Shown here in pieces: positions 7,722 to 16,496 of a stretch of DNA of 55,513 nucleotides; the stretch's first letter is position 1, and each line of letters begins with the position of its first letter. The DNA comes from Spirochaetales bacterium. GTDB lineage: Bacteria; Spirochaetota; Spirochaetia; SZUA-6; JAFGRV01. The translations under genes and the position numbers were made by a program. The notes below the pieces were generated by a model. That model was given only the letters and a program-made list of their open reading frames with translations. It was not told where the DNA came from and did not search any database. The stretch is taken from assembly GCA_016928415.1 (NCBI GenBank), contig JAFGKU010000188.1, positions 1-55,513 of the forward strand. The letters run 5' to 3'.

Positions 7722-9302
7722 ATGAAAAGTGCAACTGCAAAATTCAAAAGCAGAACCATCGCCGTGGTCAGGGATTTATCGATAGACGAGCAGGTATATT
7801 TATACAATAAAACCCGTGAATTAAAAGAAGCCATAAACGGCAAAAAAAGCCTCCAGCCTTTCATGATCGACGATCCCCAGGTCGGCGTCTATCTGGCGTT
7901 TTTGGAGGATTCCACCCGTACCAGGGAGTCGTTTAAAAATGCCGCCCATTTCCATAAAACAAGGATGAACATCCTCGACGTGGATCATTCCTCCTTTAAA
8001 AAAAAGGAAAGCTACAGCGATACCTTTAAAATGCTTTGCGGATATAATGAATATTCCGTCTTCATCGTCAGGACAAAACTGGAAGGCGTTTGCAGGTGGC
8101 TGGAAAGCTCTTTGACCGAATATGCGAACCGCAACGGGTTTTCTCCCCCTGCTTTTATCAATGCGGGGGACGGCAAGCATGAACATCCCACGCAGGAGTT
8201 CCTCGATGAATACACCTTCTTTGAGCACAAGAAATGGGACCGGAATGAAATACATATCGCGTTGATCGGCGACCTGTTTCACGGCCGTACCGTACATTCC
8301 AAGGCCGACGGGTTGAAAATTTTTAAAAACGTCACCTGCGATCTGATTGCCCCCGAAGAATTGGCAATGCCGGAAAATTACATCGCAAAGATGAAGGACA
8401 ACGGATTCGAGATCAGGATTTTCGAATCGATAAAGGAATACCTTGCCAATAAAAAAATCGCACCCATCTGGTATTTTACCCGGCTTCAACTTGAGAGGAT
8501 GGGTGAAGACATCAGGGAAAAAGGCGACCGCTTAAGAAGAATGGTTACCTTTAAACGGTCCTACCTGGACAATCTTCCCGAGGGAGTCCGTTTTTACCAT
8601 CCCCTGCCCAGGAATAAACTGGACCCGGTCATTCCCACGTTCCTGGACAGTACCCCTTTAAACGGCTGGGAGCTGCAGGCTTTAAACGGGTATTTTACCC
8701 GGATCATCGAGATAGGAATGGTGGGGGGAAAAATCGGATATGACTTTGAAGGCAGTCCCCCGGATATCCCGGAGTTTATAGACGATTTTATAGAAGAGGT
8801 CCCGCCCGTCACCAGGGAGAAGGAAGACTACAAGATTGGAATCAAACCCATAACCAAGGGGGTCGTCATCGATCACATCGGCAAGGGGGATGAAATAGAG
8901 ACAATCTGGGACCATATTTTAAAAATCAGAAAGACGCTGAGTCTTAACCTGCTCAGTTCCCACGGGGTTTTCAATTCGCACAAGACAAACCAGCATAAAG
9001 GCATCATCTCCATTCCCGATATAACCGAGTTCGATCAAAAGAACCTGAAAAAACTCGCGGCCATCGCTCCCGAATGCACGTTGAATTTTATCAAGGACCA
9101 GGAGGTTATCAGGAAATTCAGGCTGCACATGCCGCCCCGTGTTTATAATTTTGATGAACTGGGATGCAGGAATCCCGATTGCATTTCCCATCCCGATAAT
9201 GCCGAAGATGCCCAGACCGAATTTTACAGGTCGCATGCTAATAAGTTCATATGCAAATATTGTGAAAGACCCCATACTTTCAAGGAAATCTGGAAACAAT
9301 AG
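7722..9302 (+). CDS. pyrBI: Fused aspartate carbamoyltransferase catalytic and regulatory subunits (PyrBI)
   Basis: Catalyses carbamoyl-aspartate formation, the committed step of pyrimidine synthesis. The 526 residues comprise a PyrB half (about 1-345) and a PyrI half (about 370-526). STRTR is at 64-68, HPTQ at 155-158 and HPLPR at 293-297. The PyrI half keeps the four zinc cysteines C482, C487, C511 and C514 that normally hold the catalytic-regulatory interface, so allosteric control is likely retained. Such fusions are known from Thermotoga and from treponemes. There is no Shine-Dalgarno before the ATG (AAAATTAAAAAG), in line with a near-leaderless message. It is divergent from the ornithine carbamoyltransferase gene. 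Confidence 0.95.
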   Translation: MKSATAKFKSRTIAVVRDLSIDEQVYLYNKTRELKEAINGKKSLQPFMIDDPQVGVYLAFLEDSTRTRESFKNAAHFHKTRMNILDVDHSSFKKKESYSDTFKMLCGYNEYSVFIVRTKLEGVCRWLESSLTEYANRNGFSPPAFINAGDGKHEHPTQEFLDEYTFFEHKKWDRNEIHIALIGDLFHGRTVHSKADGLKIFKNVTCDLIAPEELAMPENYIAKMKDNGFEIRIFESIKEYLANKKIAPIWYFTRLQLERMGEDIREKGDRLRRMVTFKRSYLDNLPEGVRFYHPLPRNKLDPVIPTFLDSTPLNGWELQALNGYFTRIIEIGMVGGKIGYDFEGSPPDIPEFIDDFIEEVPPVTREKEDYKIGIKPITKGVVIDHIGKGDEIETIWDHILKIRKTLSLNLLSSHGVFNSHKTNQHKGIISIPDITEFDQKNLKKLAAIAPECTLNFIKDQEVIRKFRLHMPPRVYNFDELGCRNPDCISHPDNAEDAQTEFYRSHANKFICKYCERPHTFKEIWKQ

Positions 9303-9306
9303 ATAC

Positions 9307-9350
9307 AGAACTCAGAAGTCAGGATTCAGAAGTCAAAAGTCAGGAGTAGT
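9307..9350. repeat. Short degenerate direct repeats (CAGAAGTCA type)
   Basis: The 80-bp spacer between two convergent genes contains a run of imperfect 7-10 bp repeats (CTCAGAAGTCAGG, TTCAGAAGTCAAA, AGTCAGGAG). Slippage-prone tracts of this kind are common in intergenic spacers. No terminator-like structure is clear. Confidence 0.6.
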
Positions 9351-9382
9351 GGACCAGGGAGGGACCGGGCCCACTAATTGTT

Positions 9383-10558
9383 TTAGTGTGTAAAAAGTCT
9401 TAAGCCTGTGTGGGCCATGATCATGCCGTAATCGTCGGCCGCACCGGTCACGTCTTCATCCCGGACGGATCCGCCTGCCTGGGTTATGTACCGCACGTTG
9501 GTGCGGCTGGCACGGTCGATATTGTCCCTGAACGGGAAAAAGGCGTCGGAAGCGAGGCAGATGCCCTTGAACTGCCTGATCCATTCCTTCTTTTCTTCAT
9601 GCGTGAAAGGCTCGATATTCTTTGTGGTCCATGCCTCGAGCGCTTTCCTCTCGTAGTCGGAAAGGTCCTGCCATTCCAGGATCTGGTCGGCGGCATTGTT
9701 TTTTTCAGCCCGTTTCATTCCATCCTTGAAGGCAAAATCCGTAAGCCGGGGATGTCTCTGGAGAAGCCATTTGTCCGCCTTGCCGCATGCCAAACGGGTG
9801 CAATGCACGCGGGACTGCTGGCCGGCCCCGATTCCGATCACCTGGCCGTCATACGCGGCGCACACGGAATTGGACTGGGTATATTTAAGGACGATGTTGG
9901 CAAGAAGGAGGGTTTGAACGGCATCCTCCGGGATTGTTTTTTCCCTCGTTACCCTGTTTTTCAGGATTTCCGCCGTTATCGGGAACGTATTTCTCTCCTG
10001 CTCGAGGATGAACCCGAACAAATCCCTCTTTTCCATGACCTCGTCGGTTGAGTAGCCCGGGTCCATTTTCAGGACGAGGTAACGTCCGTTCTGTTTGGTC
10101 TTCAGGATTTGAAGCGCGTCATCGTCATAATCCGGGGCAATGATCAGGTCGGATACCTCGCCTTTCAGGTATTCCGCCAGGGTAACATCCACTTTTTCAC
10201 TGACGGCGGCCGCGTCTCCGAACGAGGACATCCTGTCGCCCCCCCTTGCCCGGATGTAAGTGATGGCCGCCTTTGACCAGTTTCCTGCGGGTATGTACTG
10301 GGATTTGAGATAGGCGTCATCCACGGCCTTGTAAAGCGCGGCGCCGGCCGGGCTTACGTGCTTGAACGAGGCGGCGGCGGGGAGCCCGGTGGCAGTTCTG
10401 GCCTCCTGCACCAGCTGCCAGGCGTTCAATGCGTCCAGCATATTGATGAACCCCGGTGCGCCGTTTAAAATTTGAACCGGTGAATCACCTTTCATAACAG
10501 ACATAAAGGCATTTTTCTGATGCGGATTGCATCCATACCGTAATTTTATTTTATCCAT
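9383..10558 (-). CDS. Stand-alone AICAR transformylase (PurH C-terminal domain only)
   Basis: Transfers a formyl group from 10-formyl-tetrahydrofolate to AICAR, the penultimate step of IMP synthesis. The 391 residues correspond to the transformylase half of bifunctional PurH. The catalytic Lys-His pair is K66-H67 in ASFKHVSPAG, and GQQSRVHCTRLA and SDAFFPFRDN are conserved family segments. The N-terminal IMP cyclohydrolase domain of classical PurH is missing, so ring closure must be supplied by another gene. The start follows AAGGAA about 9 nt upstream. It lies in the same direction as the upstream SDR-like gene, 48 bp apart. Confidence 0.93.
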   Translation of the reverse strand: MDKIKLRYGCNPHQKNAFMSVMKGDSPVQILNGAPGFINMLDALNAWQLVQEARTATGLPAAASFKHVSPAGAALYKAVDDAYLKSQYIPAGNWSKAAITYIRARGGDRMSSFGDAAAVSEKVDVTLAEYLKGEVSDLIIAPDYDDDALQILKTKQNGRYLVLKMDPGYSTDEVMEKRDLFGFILEQERNTFPITAEILKNRVTREKTIPEDAVQTLLLANIVLKYTQSNSVCAAYDGQVIGIGAGQQSRVHCTRLACGKADKWLLQRHPRLTDFAFKDGMKRAEKNNAADQILEWQDLSDYERKALEAWTTKNIEPFTHEEKKEWIRQFKGICLASDAFFPFRDNIDRASRTNVRYITQAGGSVRDEDVTGAADDYGMIMAHTGLRLFTH

Positions 10559-10606
10559 TTACGTTCCTTCCTTTTGTACATTTATTATCATAATTGTGTG
10601 TTTGGA

Positions 10607-11275
10607 TCAAGAAGAAGATTTGAATCCGGAGAATAATCCTTTTTTGGCCGAATATTCATAAAAACGGTAAGGGCCTTTCTTGTTTTTCTCCGTGAGGGTA
10701 CGCAGAATATAATCGGCGAATTCATCCCCCGGGGAGAAGGCGGACTTGAACCCGTGGATGGTGACCTCGTCGATCGGGGAAGCAATCATGGTTTTCATGA
10801 AACCGGAATACCCTTCCCACAGAACACTGGTTAAGGGGGAAATCCGGGTATCTTTTCCTTTTTGCAGGTGGTTGATGAGACAGATTAATCCCGCGCCGCT
10901 TGATTTATATGATTTGATGATTTCTTTTGCCAGGAATATATTGCCCTTAAGCCATTTATCGATGGTGTGTGAAATATCCGAGGATTCGATATCGATGAAT
11001 TCACCCTGGTCTACCGGCAGGGTCTGGATTATGTAGGCCTCATCCACCCGGCCGAATCTCTTTTTCGCCTTATAGATGATGTTCCGTACATCGAGGCTGG
11101 AATAGCGGTTCCATTCAACCAGGCCGATAACTTCCACGCGTATGTTTTTAAGAATATGTTCCTTGTTCTTGGAAGAGGTTGTGGCGATTATACTGTAACC
11201 TTGCTGATGAAAACCGTTTAAAAGTCCATATCCTAATGGGGTGTCAATATCCGTTAAAAGCACTACTTTTCCCAT
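10607..11275 (-). CDS. Degenerate short-chain dehydrogenase-like protein
   Basis: 222 residues with a Rossmann start (MGKVVLLTDIDTPLGYGLLNG) in which the SDR glycine motif TGxxxGxG is reduced to DTPLGYGL. The NAG and YxxxK active-site motifs are not clear: the only candidate, YSGFMK, has the wrong spacing. It is therefore likely to be an SDR relative that has lost, or changed, its catalysis. The Shine-Dalgarno AAGGAT lies 6 nt before the ATG. Its neighbours are an HD protein upstream and an AICAR transformylase downstream, all leftward. Function unknown. Confidence 0.7.
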   Translation of the reverse strand: MGKVVLLTDIDTPLGYGLLNGFHQQGYSIIATTSSKNKEHILKNIRVEVIGLVEWNRYSSLDVRNIIYKAKKRFGRVDEAYIIQTLPVDQGEFIDIESSDISHTIDKWLKGNIFLAKEIIKSYKSSGAGLICLINHLQKGKDTRISPLTSVLWEGYSGFMKTMIASPIDEVTIHGFKSAFSPGDEFADYILRTLTEKNKKGPYRFYEYSAKKGLFSGFKSSS

Positions 11276-11332
11276 TTTTTATCCTTGTATTGTACTATAA
11301 TCATTTTTTGTGATTTATAAACAGCCCTTAAT

Positions 11333-12388
11333 CTAATATATTCTTGATTTTTTCGAAATATAGTTCCTGTAGAAACGGCAGGCTTCATAATATTTGTCCG
11401 GGCCCCAGAACGAGGAAGACATATCGGCCCTGTACAGTTCGAGAAGAATGGGAAACACGTGGGAATTCATGATGGTTTCCGTCTTGTAAAGCGGCAGTTT
11501 AGGCAATCCGGCCGGAAGCATATGATACCTGACCAGGAACAGGACATCCTGTATCGTCTGCTCTTCGAATCCGAGCCTTTTCAGGAATTTATGCGCTATT
11601 TTGACCCCATGTTCCGAATGATTGGTAAATGGGTTGCTAGTGGTTCCTGTCGATACCGGTTTGCCGATGTCATGGAGCAAAAGGCCCAGGGAAAGCCTGA
11701 GATTCACTTTCTTTCTATATTGGAAAGTTTCAAGTGTGTGCTTCCAGACATTGCCTTCGGGGTGGTAGTCTTTGGCCTGTTTTACACTTGTCATGGACTG
11801 GAGTTCAGGCCAGTAATAATCAATAAATCCCGTTTCATGGAGAAGGTTCAGCCCTTTTTCCGTGAAGCGGCCAAGAAGAATGGATACCAGCAGGTCCTTT
11901 TGATGTTCTTCCTTCAAGCTGATGGCTTCCCGTTCCGTGACCTTGAAGTCGGTTTTAAATGTGTAATGGTAACGTGAAACGAGTTTGGCCGCTTCCATCA
12001 GGTAAATGACGGGATGAACCTGCGAACCATCCTTAACAAGCAGGGAATTCCTCAAGTCCGGATAAATCCCGCTTGAATCATAAAATTTGTCCTGTACCGG
12101 GTCGTAGAGCAGTTTCATGGCAGTGAACGGTGCGGGGCCCGTTTCCTTTAAATCATCGACAAATTTAAATGAATACCGTGTCTTCTCCGTTTCCACGGCG
12201 GCATCTTCAAAGGGAAGACCGGAAAAAACGAGGTTGCCCACTATTCTGGCCATGGTTTCAATCGGTTCCTCCGTATGGATGCAGACCGTCCCCGGTTCCT
12301 TTATGTTGAAATATTTATCGAGCGCGGAGTAGCTGCCGTAGACAAATGACAGCCCGTTATCCATGATTTTCGCGAGGGGGTCGTTCAT
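11333..12388 (-). CDS. HD-domain protein related to tRNA nucleotidyltransferase HD regions
   Basis: 351 residues. The C-terminal half carries an HD phosphohydrolase core: WKHTLE, then HDIGKP, then NHSEHG and a later RYHM. The middle (STILL-type helices before YWPEL) resembles the region that precedes the HD domain in bacterial CCA-adding enzymes/poly(A) polymerases. No nucleotidyltransferase GS...D.D active site is seen in the N-terminus, so it is unlikely to add nucleotides. The ATG overlaps the stop of the upstream EAL-TPR gene as ATGA, indicating translational coupling, so the two products probably act together. Substrate unknown; a nucleotide or signalling-nucleotide phosphodiesterase is a reasonable guess. 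Confidence 0.75.
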   Translation of the reverse strand: MNDPLAKIMDNGLSFVYGSYSALDKYFNIKEPGTVCIHTEEPIETMARIVGNLVFSGLPFEDAAVETEKTRYSFKFVDDLKETGPAPFTAMKLLYDPVQDKFYDSSGIYPDLRNSLLVKDGSQVHPVIYLMEAAKLVSRYHYTFKTDFKVTEREAISLKEEHQKDLLVSILLGRFTEKGLNLLHETGFIDYYWPELQSMTSVKQAKDYHPEGNVWKHTLETFQYRKKVNLRLSLGLLLHDIGKPVSTGTTSNPFTNHSEHGVKIAHKFLKRLGFEEQTIQDVLFLVRYHMLPAGLPKLPLYKTETIMNSHVFPILLELYRADMSSSFWGPDKYYEACRFYRNYISKKSRIY

Positions 12389-14067
12389 TTTTTCAGCTCC
12401 GACAGCCTCTGCTTCACAAGGAAGAAATGGGCATCCCGCCCCTCTTTGGCGAATGTCATATAACGCTGGTAAGCCGATACGGCGTCCCTGGTGTTTCCCT
12501 GTTTTTCGTATGTCTGCCCCAGTGAAAAATAGGCAGGCATGAATTTAGGCTCCGCCTTTATCAGGTTGACAAGGTCCTGGCCGGCGGCAATGAAGGAACC
12601 GTCTTCAAAATAGGCCAGGGCCCTGTGATAAAGGGCGTCCCGGTTTTGCCTGTCCACTTCGATGACCTTGGAGAATTCAAGTATCGATTTGTCAAAATCA
12701 CCCTTGTTGTAGTAATCCATGCCGCGTTTTAAAAATATGGATGAAAGGAGTTTCTTTTTTAATGCTTCATCCTGTACGAACATTTCAGTCAGGTTCACCT
12801 CGGGGAAAGGCAGCCCGGGGCGGGCAAAAAGGTAACCCTGGCCGAATTGTATGCCCAGGTCAAGTAAAGTGCCCAGTTCCTTCTTGGACTGTATTCCTTC
12901 GGCGATAATCTGTGCGCCCATTTCTTCCGCCATGTTTTTTATGTTTTTTACCAGCTGCTTGTTTACAAAATGCTTGTTTATATCCCTGATTAAATTAATA
13001 TTCAACTTGATATAGGAAATATCCAGGCTCTTGATTGCCGCAAGATGGGAACTGATCCAGGTATCGTCTATAATAACGGCAAAGCGTATCTTCCTGTATT
13101 TTTTCCGTATTTTATTGAAAAAGTCGAGATCAAGGATAATATTTTTTTCGGATATTTCGAAGATGACATCCTTGGGATTGATACTTGTGTCGTCAAGAAT
13201 GTCTTCGAGATACTTGATCCTGATATCCGTGTCGTATACGCTGGTGGAAAGAATATTGACAAACAGCTTCAGGCCGGTTTTCAAATTCCGGGCATCCAGA
13301 AAAATGTTGATTTTACAGAGCCAGTCCAGCTCGTATAACAGGCCTATTTCCTTTGCCACGTGGAAAAGGAGGTATGAATTTTCAAATTCCGTTTTTTCCG
13401 GTCCTCGGGAAGAGGCCTGGTAACCCAGGATTTTAAGGGACCGCAGGTCTACAATGGGCTGGTAATAAGTCTTGATCCTTTTATTCACAATGAGGTTAAA
13501 CACCTTTTCCTTGTATGTCATTTTCTGCATTGATTCCTGGTAATTCGCCATTTGATGCGCATCCTCCAGGAGTTCATGAAGCAGCCTTTCTTCTTTAATG
13601 GAAGGATTGTAAAACGTGACGGCGAAACCGACATTCACTTTCAGTTCTTCTTTTAATAACGGCGAAATGAGCGTGAAAAGGTTGTTGTTGATTTTTATGT
13701 GGCACTGGTTGGCAATATCCTCGTATTGTTGTATATCGACCTGGATTTCCCTCGTGGCATTGACCAGGAAGATATAAAAATATTCACTTGAAATATAATT
13801 CGTTGTTACAATGTCCTCGTCATTTAAAAACGATTCCTCTTTCATCAGGACGATTTCGTTTTTTATGGAATCAAGCATATTTTCAAATATTTGTTTCCCG
13901 TATTTTGACTCGATGAATTTAAGGGGCGTCAGGTCGACAAAGATAACGGCAAGTTTTGTGTTATCCAGTAAAGCTTTTTTAATTTCCTCTATTTTTTGTT
14001 CGTAGGTGGGAAAGACAAGATGTTCGGGGTTGGTATCGTTTTCAACAGGTTCGTTTTTCAATGGCAT
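12385..14067 (-). CDS. Degenerate GGDEF-EAL protein with C-terminal TPRs
   Basis: 560 residues with three parts: a GGDEF-like N-terminus lacking the GGDEF motif (about 1-190; SSEYFYIF occupies the usual place), an EAL domain (about 195-425) and three TPR-like repeats (about 448-545). In the EAL domain the name-giving motif is QAS (217-219), so the first metal-binding Glu is Gln. N271, E304, E307, D334, D335, K354, E390 and the QGYLFARP end are kept, and DDFG is DDTW. It probably binds cyclic di-GMP without hydrolysing it and uses the TPRs to pass the signal to a partner. The coupled HD protein is the obvious candidate. No Shine-Dalgarno is evident. The start is 65 bp from the divergent folate cluster. 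Confidence 0.8.
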   Translation of the reverse strand: MPLKNEPVENDTNPEHLVFPTYEQKIEEIKKALLDNTKLAVIFVDLTPLKFIESKYGKQIFENMLDSIKNEIVLMKEESFLNDEDIVTTNYISSEYFYIFLVNATREIQVDIQQYEDIANQCHIKINNNLFTLISPLLKEELKVNVGFAVTFYNPSIKEERLLHELLEDAHQMANYQESMQKMTYKEKVFNLIVNKRIKTYYQPIVDLRSLKILGYQASSRGPEKTEFENSYLLFHVAKEIGLLYELDWLCKINIFLDARNLKTGLKLFVNILSTSVYDTDIRIKYLEDILDDTSINPKDVIFEISEKNIILDLDFFNKIRKKYRKIRFAVIIDDTWISSHLAAIKSLDISYIKLNINLIRDINKHFVNKQLVKNIKNMAEEMGAQIIAEGIQSKKELGTLLDLGIQFGQGYLFARPGLPFPEVNLTEMFVQDEALKKKLLSSIFLKRGMDYYNKGDFDKSILEFSKVIEVDRQNRDALYHRALAYFEDGSFIAAGQDLVNLIKAEPKFMPAYFSLGQTYEKQGNTRDAVSAYQRYMTFAKEGRDAHFFLVKQRLSELKK

Positions 14068-14132
14068 TTATAAATTCTATACAGATAAAGGTATATTGTC
14101 AAGAATTTAATAAATATGGTAGGGTTTGGAGT

Positions 14133-14867
14133 ATGACTGGTAAAACAGCCCTGATTACGGGCGGCGCAAAGCGGCTTGGAAGGGCCATAACGCGCGGCCT
14201 TGTCAATAAAGGCGTCAATGTAATCGTTCATTACAATGAATCGGCCAAAGAGGCGGAACAGCTGGTGGCTGAAGCGAAATCCGCCGGTGTGAAGGCATGG
14301 GCCGTCAAGGCAGACCTGCTCGATAAAACCGGGGTTGAGGGCCTTTTTGAAAAGGCGGAAAAAGCATCCGGTTCCGTGGAAATTTTAATAAACAATGCCT
14401 CCATTTTCCCCGAAGAGAGCCTGCTCGATTTTTCCTATGACAGCCTGATACAAAATGTGGATATTCACGCGTATGCCCCGCTCTGTCTTTCCCGTCATTT
14501 TTCCGGCAGTAAAAAAGGGGGTGACATCATCAATATTCTGGACAGCCGGATAACGGATTATGATGACAGGCATGTGGCGTATCACCTGAGTAAAAGGATG
14601 CTCTACAGCCTTACCCGTCTCATGGCCCTCGAATTTGCGCCTTTCATAAGGGTCAACGCGGTGGCTCCCGGGCTTATCCTGCCGCCGCCGGGAAAGGGAG
14701 AAGAGTACTTGAAGGAACAGGCGCATTCGAATCCCCTGCAGACTCACGGGGAACCGAAGGACGTGAGTCAAGCGGTCAATTTTCTCATTGAGAACAGGTT
14801 CATAACGGGACAGGTGATATTCGTCGACGGAGGGCGCCATTTGAAAGGCAGTGTTTATGGAAGCTGA
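14133..14867 (+). CDS. Pteridine reductase-like SDR (FolM/PTR1 type)
   Basis: A 244-residue NADPH-dependent SDR. The start taken is the ATG at 14133; a longer frame from 14061 adds non-homologous residues that overlap the divergent gene. The cofactor motif is TGGAKRLG, i.e. TGX3RXG, the arginine variant that marks pteridine reductases, where ordinary SDRs have TGX3GXG. HYNES, NNASIFPE and YHLSK (the YxxxK pair) fit the same group. It is first in a tight cluster with folB, folK and folE, overlapping folB by 11 nt. It probably reduces dihydrofolate or dihydromonapterin, possibly serving in place of FolA. Confidence 0.85.
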   Translation: MTGKTALITGGAKRLGRAITRGLVNKGVNVIVHYNESAKEAEQLVAEAKSAGVKAWAVKADLLDKTGVEGLFEKAEKASGSVEILINNASIFPEESLLDFSYDSLIQNVDIHAYAPLCLSRHFSGSKKGGDIINILDSRITDYDDRHVAYHLSKRMLYSLTRLMALEFAPFIRVNAVAPGLILPPPGKGEEYLKEQAHSNPLQTHGEPKDVSQAVNFLIENRFITGQVIFVDGGRHLKGSVYGS

Positions 14868-15222
14868 ATACGACAAAATTCATATCACGGACCTCAGGAT
14901 CAGGTGCATCATCGGAATCAATCCAAAGGAACGGATCGAGGAACAGGACCTGGTGTTCAATATCACCCTTTACGGAGACCTGTCCAGGGCGTGCAGGAGC
15001 GACAATATAGACGATACGGTGAATTACAAAACCCTGAAGGACAGGATAGTGGCGTATATCAGGCATTCCAAATTTTACCTCATCGAGAAGGCGGCGGAGG
15101 AAGTGGCCGCCATCTGCCTGTCCGATTCCATGGTTAAAAAGGTGACCGTTCGGGTGGACAAGCCCGGGGCCCTTACGTACGCGGCAAGCGTCAGCGTGGA
15201 AATCACGAGATACGCGGAATGA
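14857..15222 (+). CDS. folB: Dihydroneopterin aldolase
   Basis: 121 residues. Cleaves 7,8-dihydroneopterin to 6-hydroxymethyl-dihydropterin in folate synthesis. The family pattern is clear: an N-terminal strand IHITDLRIRCIIGINPKER, the NYK turn (about 54), and the conserved catalytic region FYLIEKAAEEVA with a Glu-Lys near residue 75. The start is the ATG at 14857, behind AAAGG, and not the in-frame GTG at 14851. It overlaps the reductase gene upstream; folK follows after about 115 bp. Confidence 0.93.
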   Translation: MEAEYDKIHITDLRIRCIIGINPKERIEEQDLVFNITLYGDLSRACRSDNIDDTVNYKTLKDRIVAYIRHSKFYLIEKAAEEVAAICLSDSMVKKVTVRVDKPGALTYAASVSVEITRYAE

Positions 15223-15337
15223 ACCGGCATCGATCCTTCGTACCGATAATCCGCTACAGGAGGGTGTTAAAAAACCCGATAAATTTAAAGGTTCTTTGCC
15301 GGAAAGGGTAATAAGAGGGAGGTTTCTCGAAATACCA

Positions 15338-15868
15338 ATGATAAAAAGCAGGGTGTATATCGGGGTGGGGTCCAACATAGATCCCGAATCCAATATAATA
15401 AAAGCTCTTACCCTTTTAAACGAGATGACCGAGGTAACCGGGGTGTCCCTGTTTTACAGGACCAAACCCCTTGGTAATACCAGCCAGCCGGATTTTATCA
15501 ATGGTATTTTTGAAATCATGACCGGGCTGCCGGCCAGGGAACTCAAAACGAGCGTACTGGGCGCCATTGAAACGGAATTGGGGCGCGTGAGAACCGGTGA
15601 TAAAAATGCACCGCGTACGATGGATCTTGATATCCTGCTTTACAATGAAAAGGTAATATGTGAAGGTGATATCAGGATCCCGGATCCTCAAATCAGGGAA
15701 AGGGCGTTTATCAATATTCCCCTTTACGAGCTTGCCGGTGATTTTGTCCTCCCTGATTCGGGGGAATCCTTGAAAGATATAGCCGAAGCATCGAACAGGG
15801 ATGGACTCGAAGAATTGCGTGTGCTATCGGATAAATTGAAGCAGGTTTTCCGCACGCGAAAATCCTGA
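15338..15868 (+). CDS. folK: Hydroxymethyl-dihydropterin pyrophosphokinase
   Basis: 176 residues. Transfers pyrophosphate from ATP to 6-hydroxymethyl-dihydropterin. The landmarks are all present: YIGVGSNI near the start, FYRTKPLGNTSQPDFING, the metal/ATP segment RTMDLDILLY and DPQIRERAF. The first good ATG is at 15338; a GGGAGG lies 15 nt upstream, a longer gap than usual, and TTG at 15296 is an alternative. Its stop abuts the folE leader (TGATG). Confidence 0.93.
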   Translation: MIKSRVYIGVGSNIDPESNIIKALTLLNEMTEVTGVSLFYRTKPLGNTSQPDFINGIFEIMTGLPARELKTSVLGAIETELGRVRTGDKNAPRTMDLDILLYNEKVICEGDIRIPDPQIRERAFINIPLYELAGDFVLPDSGESLKDIAEASNRDGLEELRVLSDKLKQVFRTRKS

Positions 15869-15891
15869 TGTATTCTTGGGAAGGAGAGACC

Positions 15892-16461
15892 ATGAACAAG
15901 GAAAAAGTAGAAAAACTGATACGGGAATTGCTGATCGAAATAGGAGAAGATCCCGACAGGGAAGGTTTGCTGAAAACACCCGCCAGGGTTGCCAATTCCC
16001 TGGATTTCCTTACAAACGGTTACCGGACGGATATTCAGCAGATCATCAATAACGCCAGGTTCGAATCCGCGTCGAACAACATGATCATCGTACGTGAAAT
16101 AGAAATATACAGCCTTTGCGAACACCACATGCTTCCCTTCTTCGGGAAATGCCATGTCGGGTATATTTCCCAGAAACAGGTCCTGGGTGTCAGCAAGGTT
16201 GCCCGTATAGTGGATGCGCACGCACAGAAACTCCAGATACAGGAACGGCTTACTGCGGAAATAGCGAGGACGGTCATGGATTCCGTGGACGCGGAAGGCG
16301 TCGGTGTCATCATGGATTGCCAGCATCTCTGCATGATGATGCGCGGAGTGGAGAAACAGAATTCGCGCATGGTCACTTCCAGTGTACTGGGCAGTTTCCA
16401 TAACGATTCCTCAACCCGGATGGAATTCCTGGACCTCGTGCGCGACACAAGAAACGGGTGA
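15892..16461 (+). CDS. folE: GTP cyclohydrolase I
   Basis: 189 residues. Opens GTP to dihydroneopterin triphosphate, the entry step of folate synthesis. Zinc ligands are C76, H79 (CEHHMLP) and C147 (QHLCMMMRG). The start is the ATG after AAGGAGAG; an in-frame ATG 24 nt upstream overlaps the folK stop. The cluster order reductase-folB-folK-folE covers everything from GTP to the pyrophosphorylated pterin, except the phosphatase step and FolP, which are not in the window. Confidence 0.96.
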   Translation: MNKEKVEKLIRELLIEIGEDPDREGLLKTPARVANSLDFLTNGYRTDIQQIINNARFESASNNMIIVREIEIYSLCEHHMLPFFGKCHVGYISQKQVLGVSKVARIVDAHAQKLQIQERLTAEIARTVMDSVDAEGVGVIMDCQHLCMMMRGVEKQNSRMVTSSVLGSFHNDSSTRMEFLDLVRDTRNG

Positions 16462-16496
16462 AAAATTTTCTATCAGTTAAAAGATTTGATGATTTT

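Noticed and set aside
9360-9395. Terminator hairpin CACTAA/TTAGTG between pyrBI and the AICAR transformylase gene
   Set aside because: Stem of only 6 A-T-rich pairs, no T-run, and it overlaps the transformylase stop codon.
11333-12388. CCA-adding enzyme (tRNA nucleotidyltransferase)
   Set aside because: The HD region is similar, but the nucleotidyltransferase active-site motif is missing in the N-terminal part.
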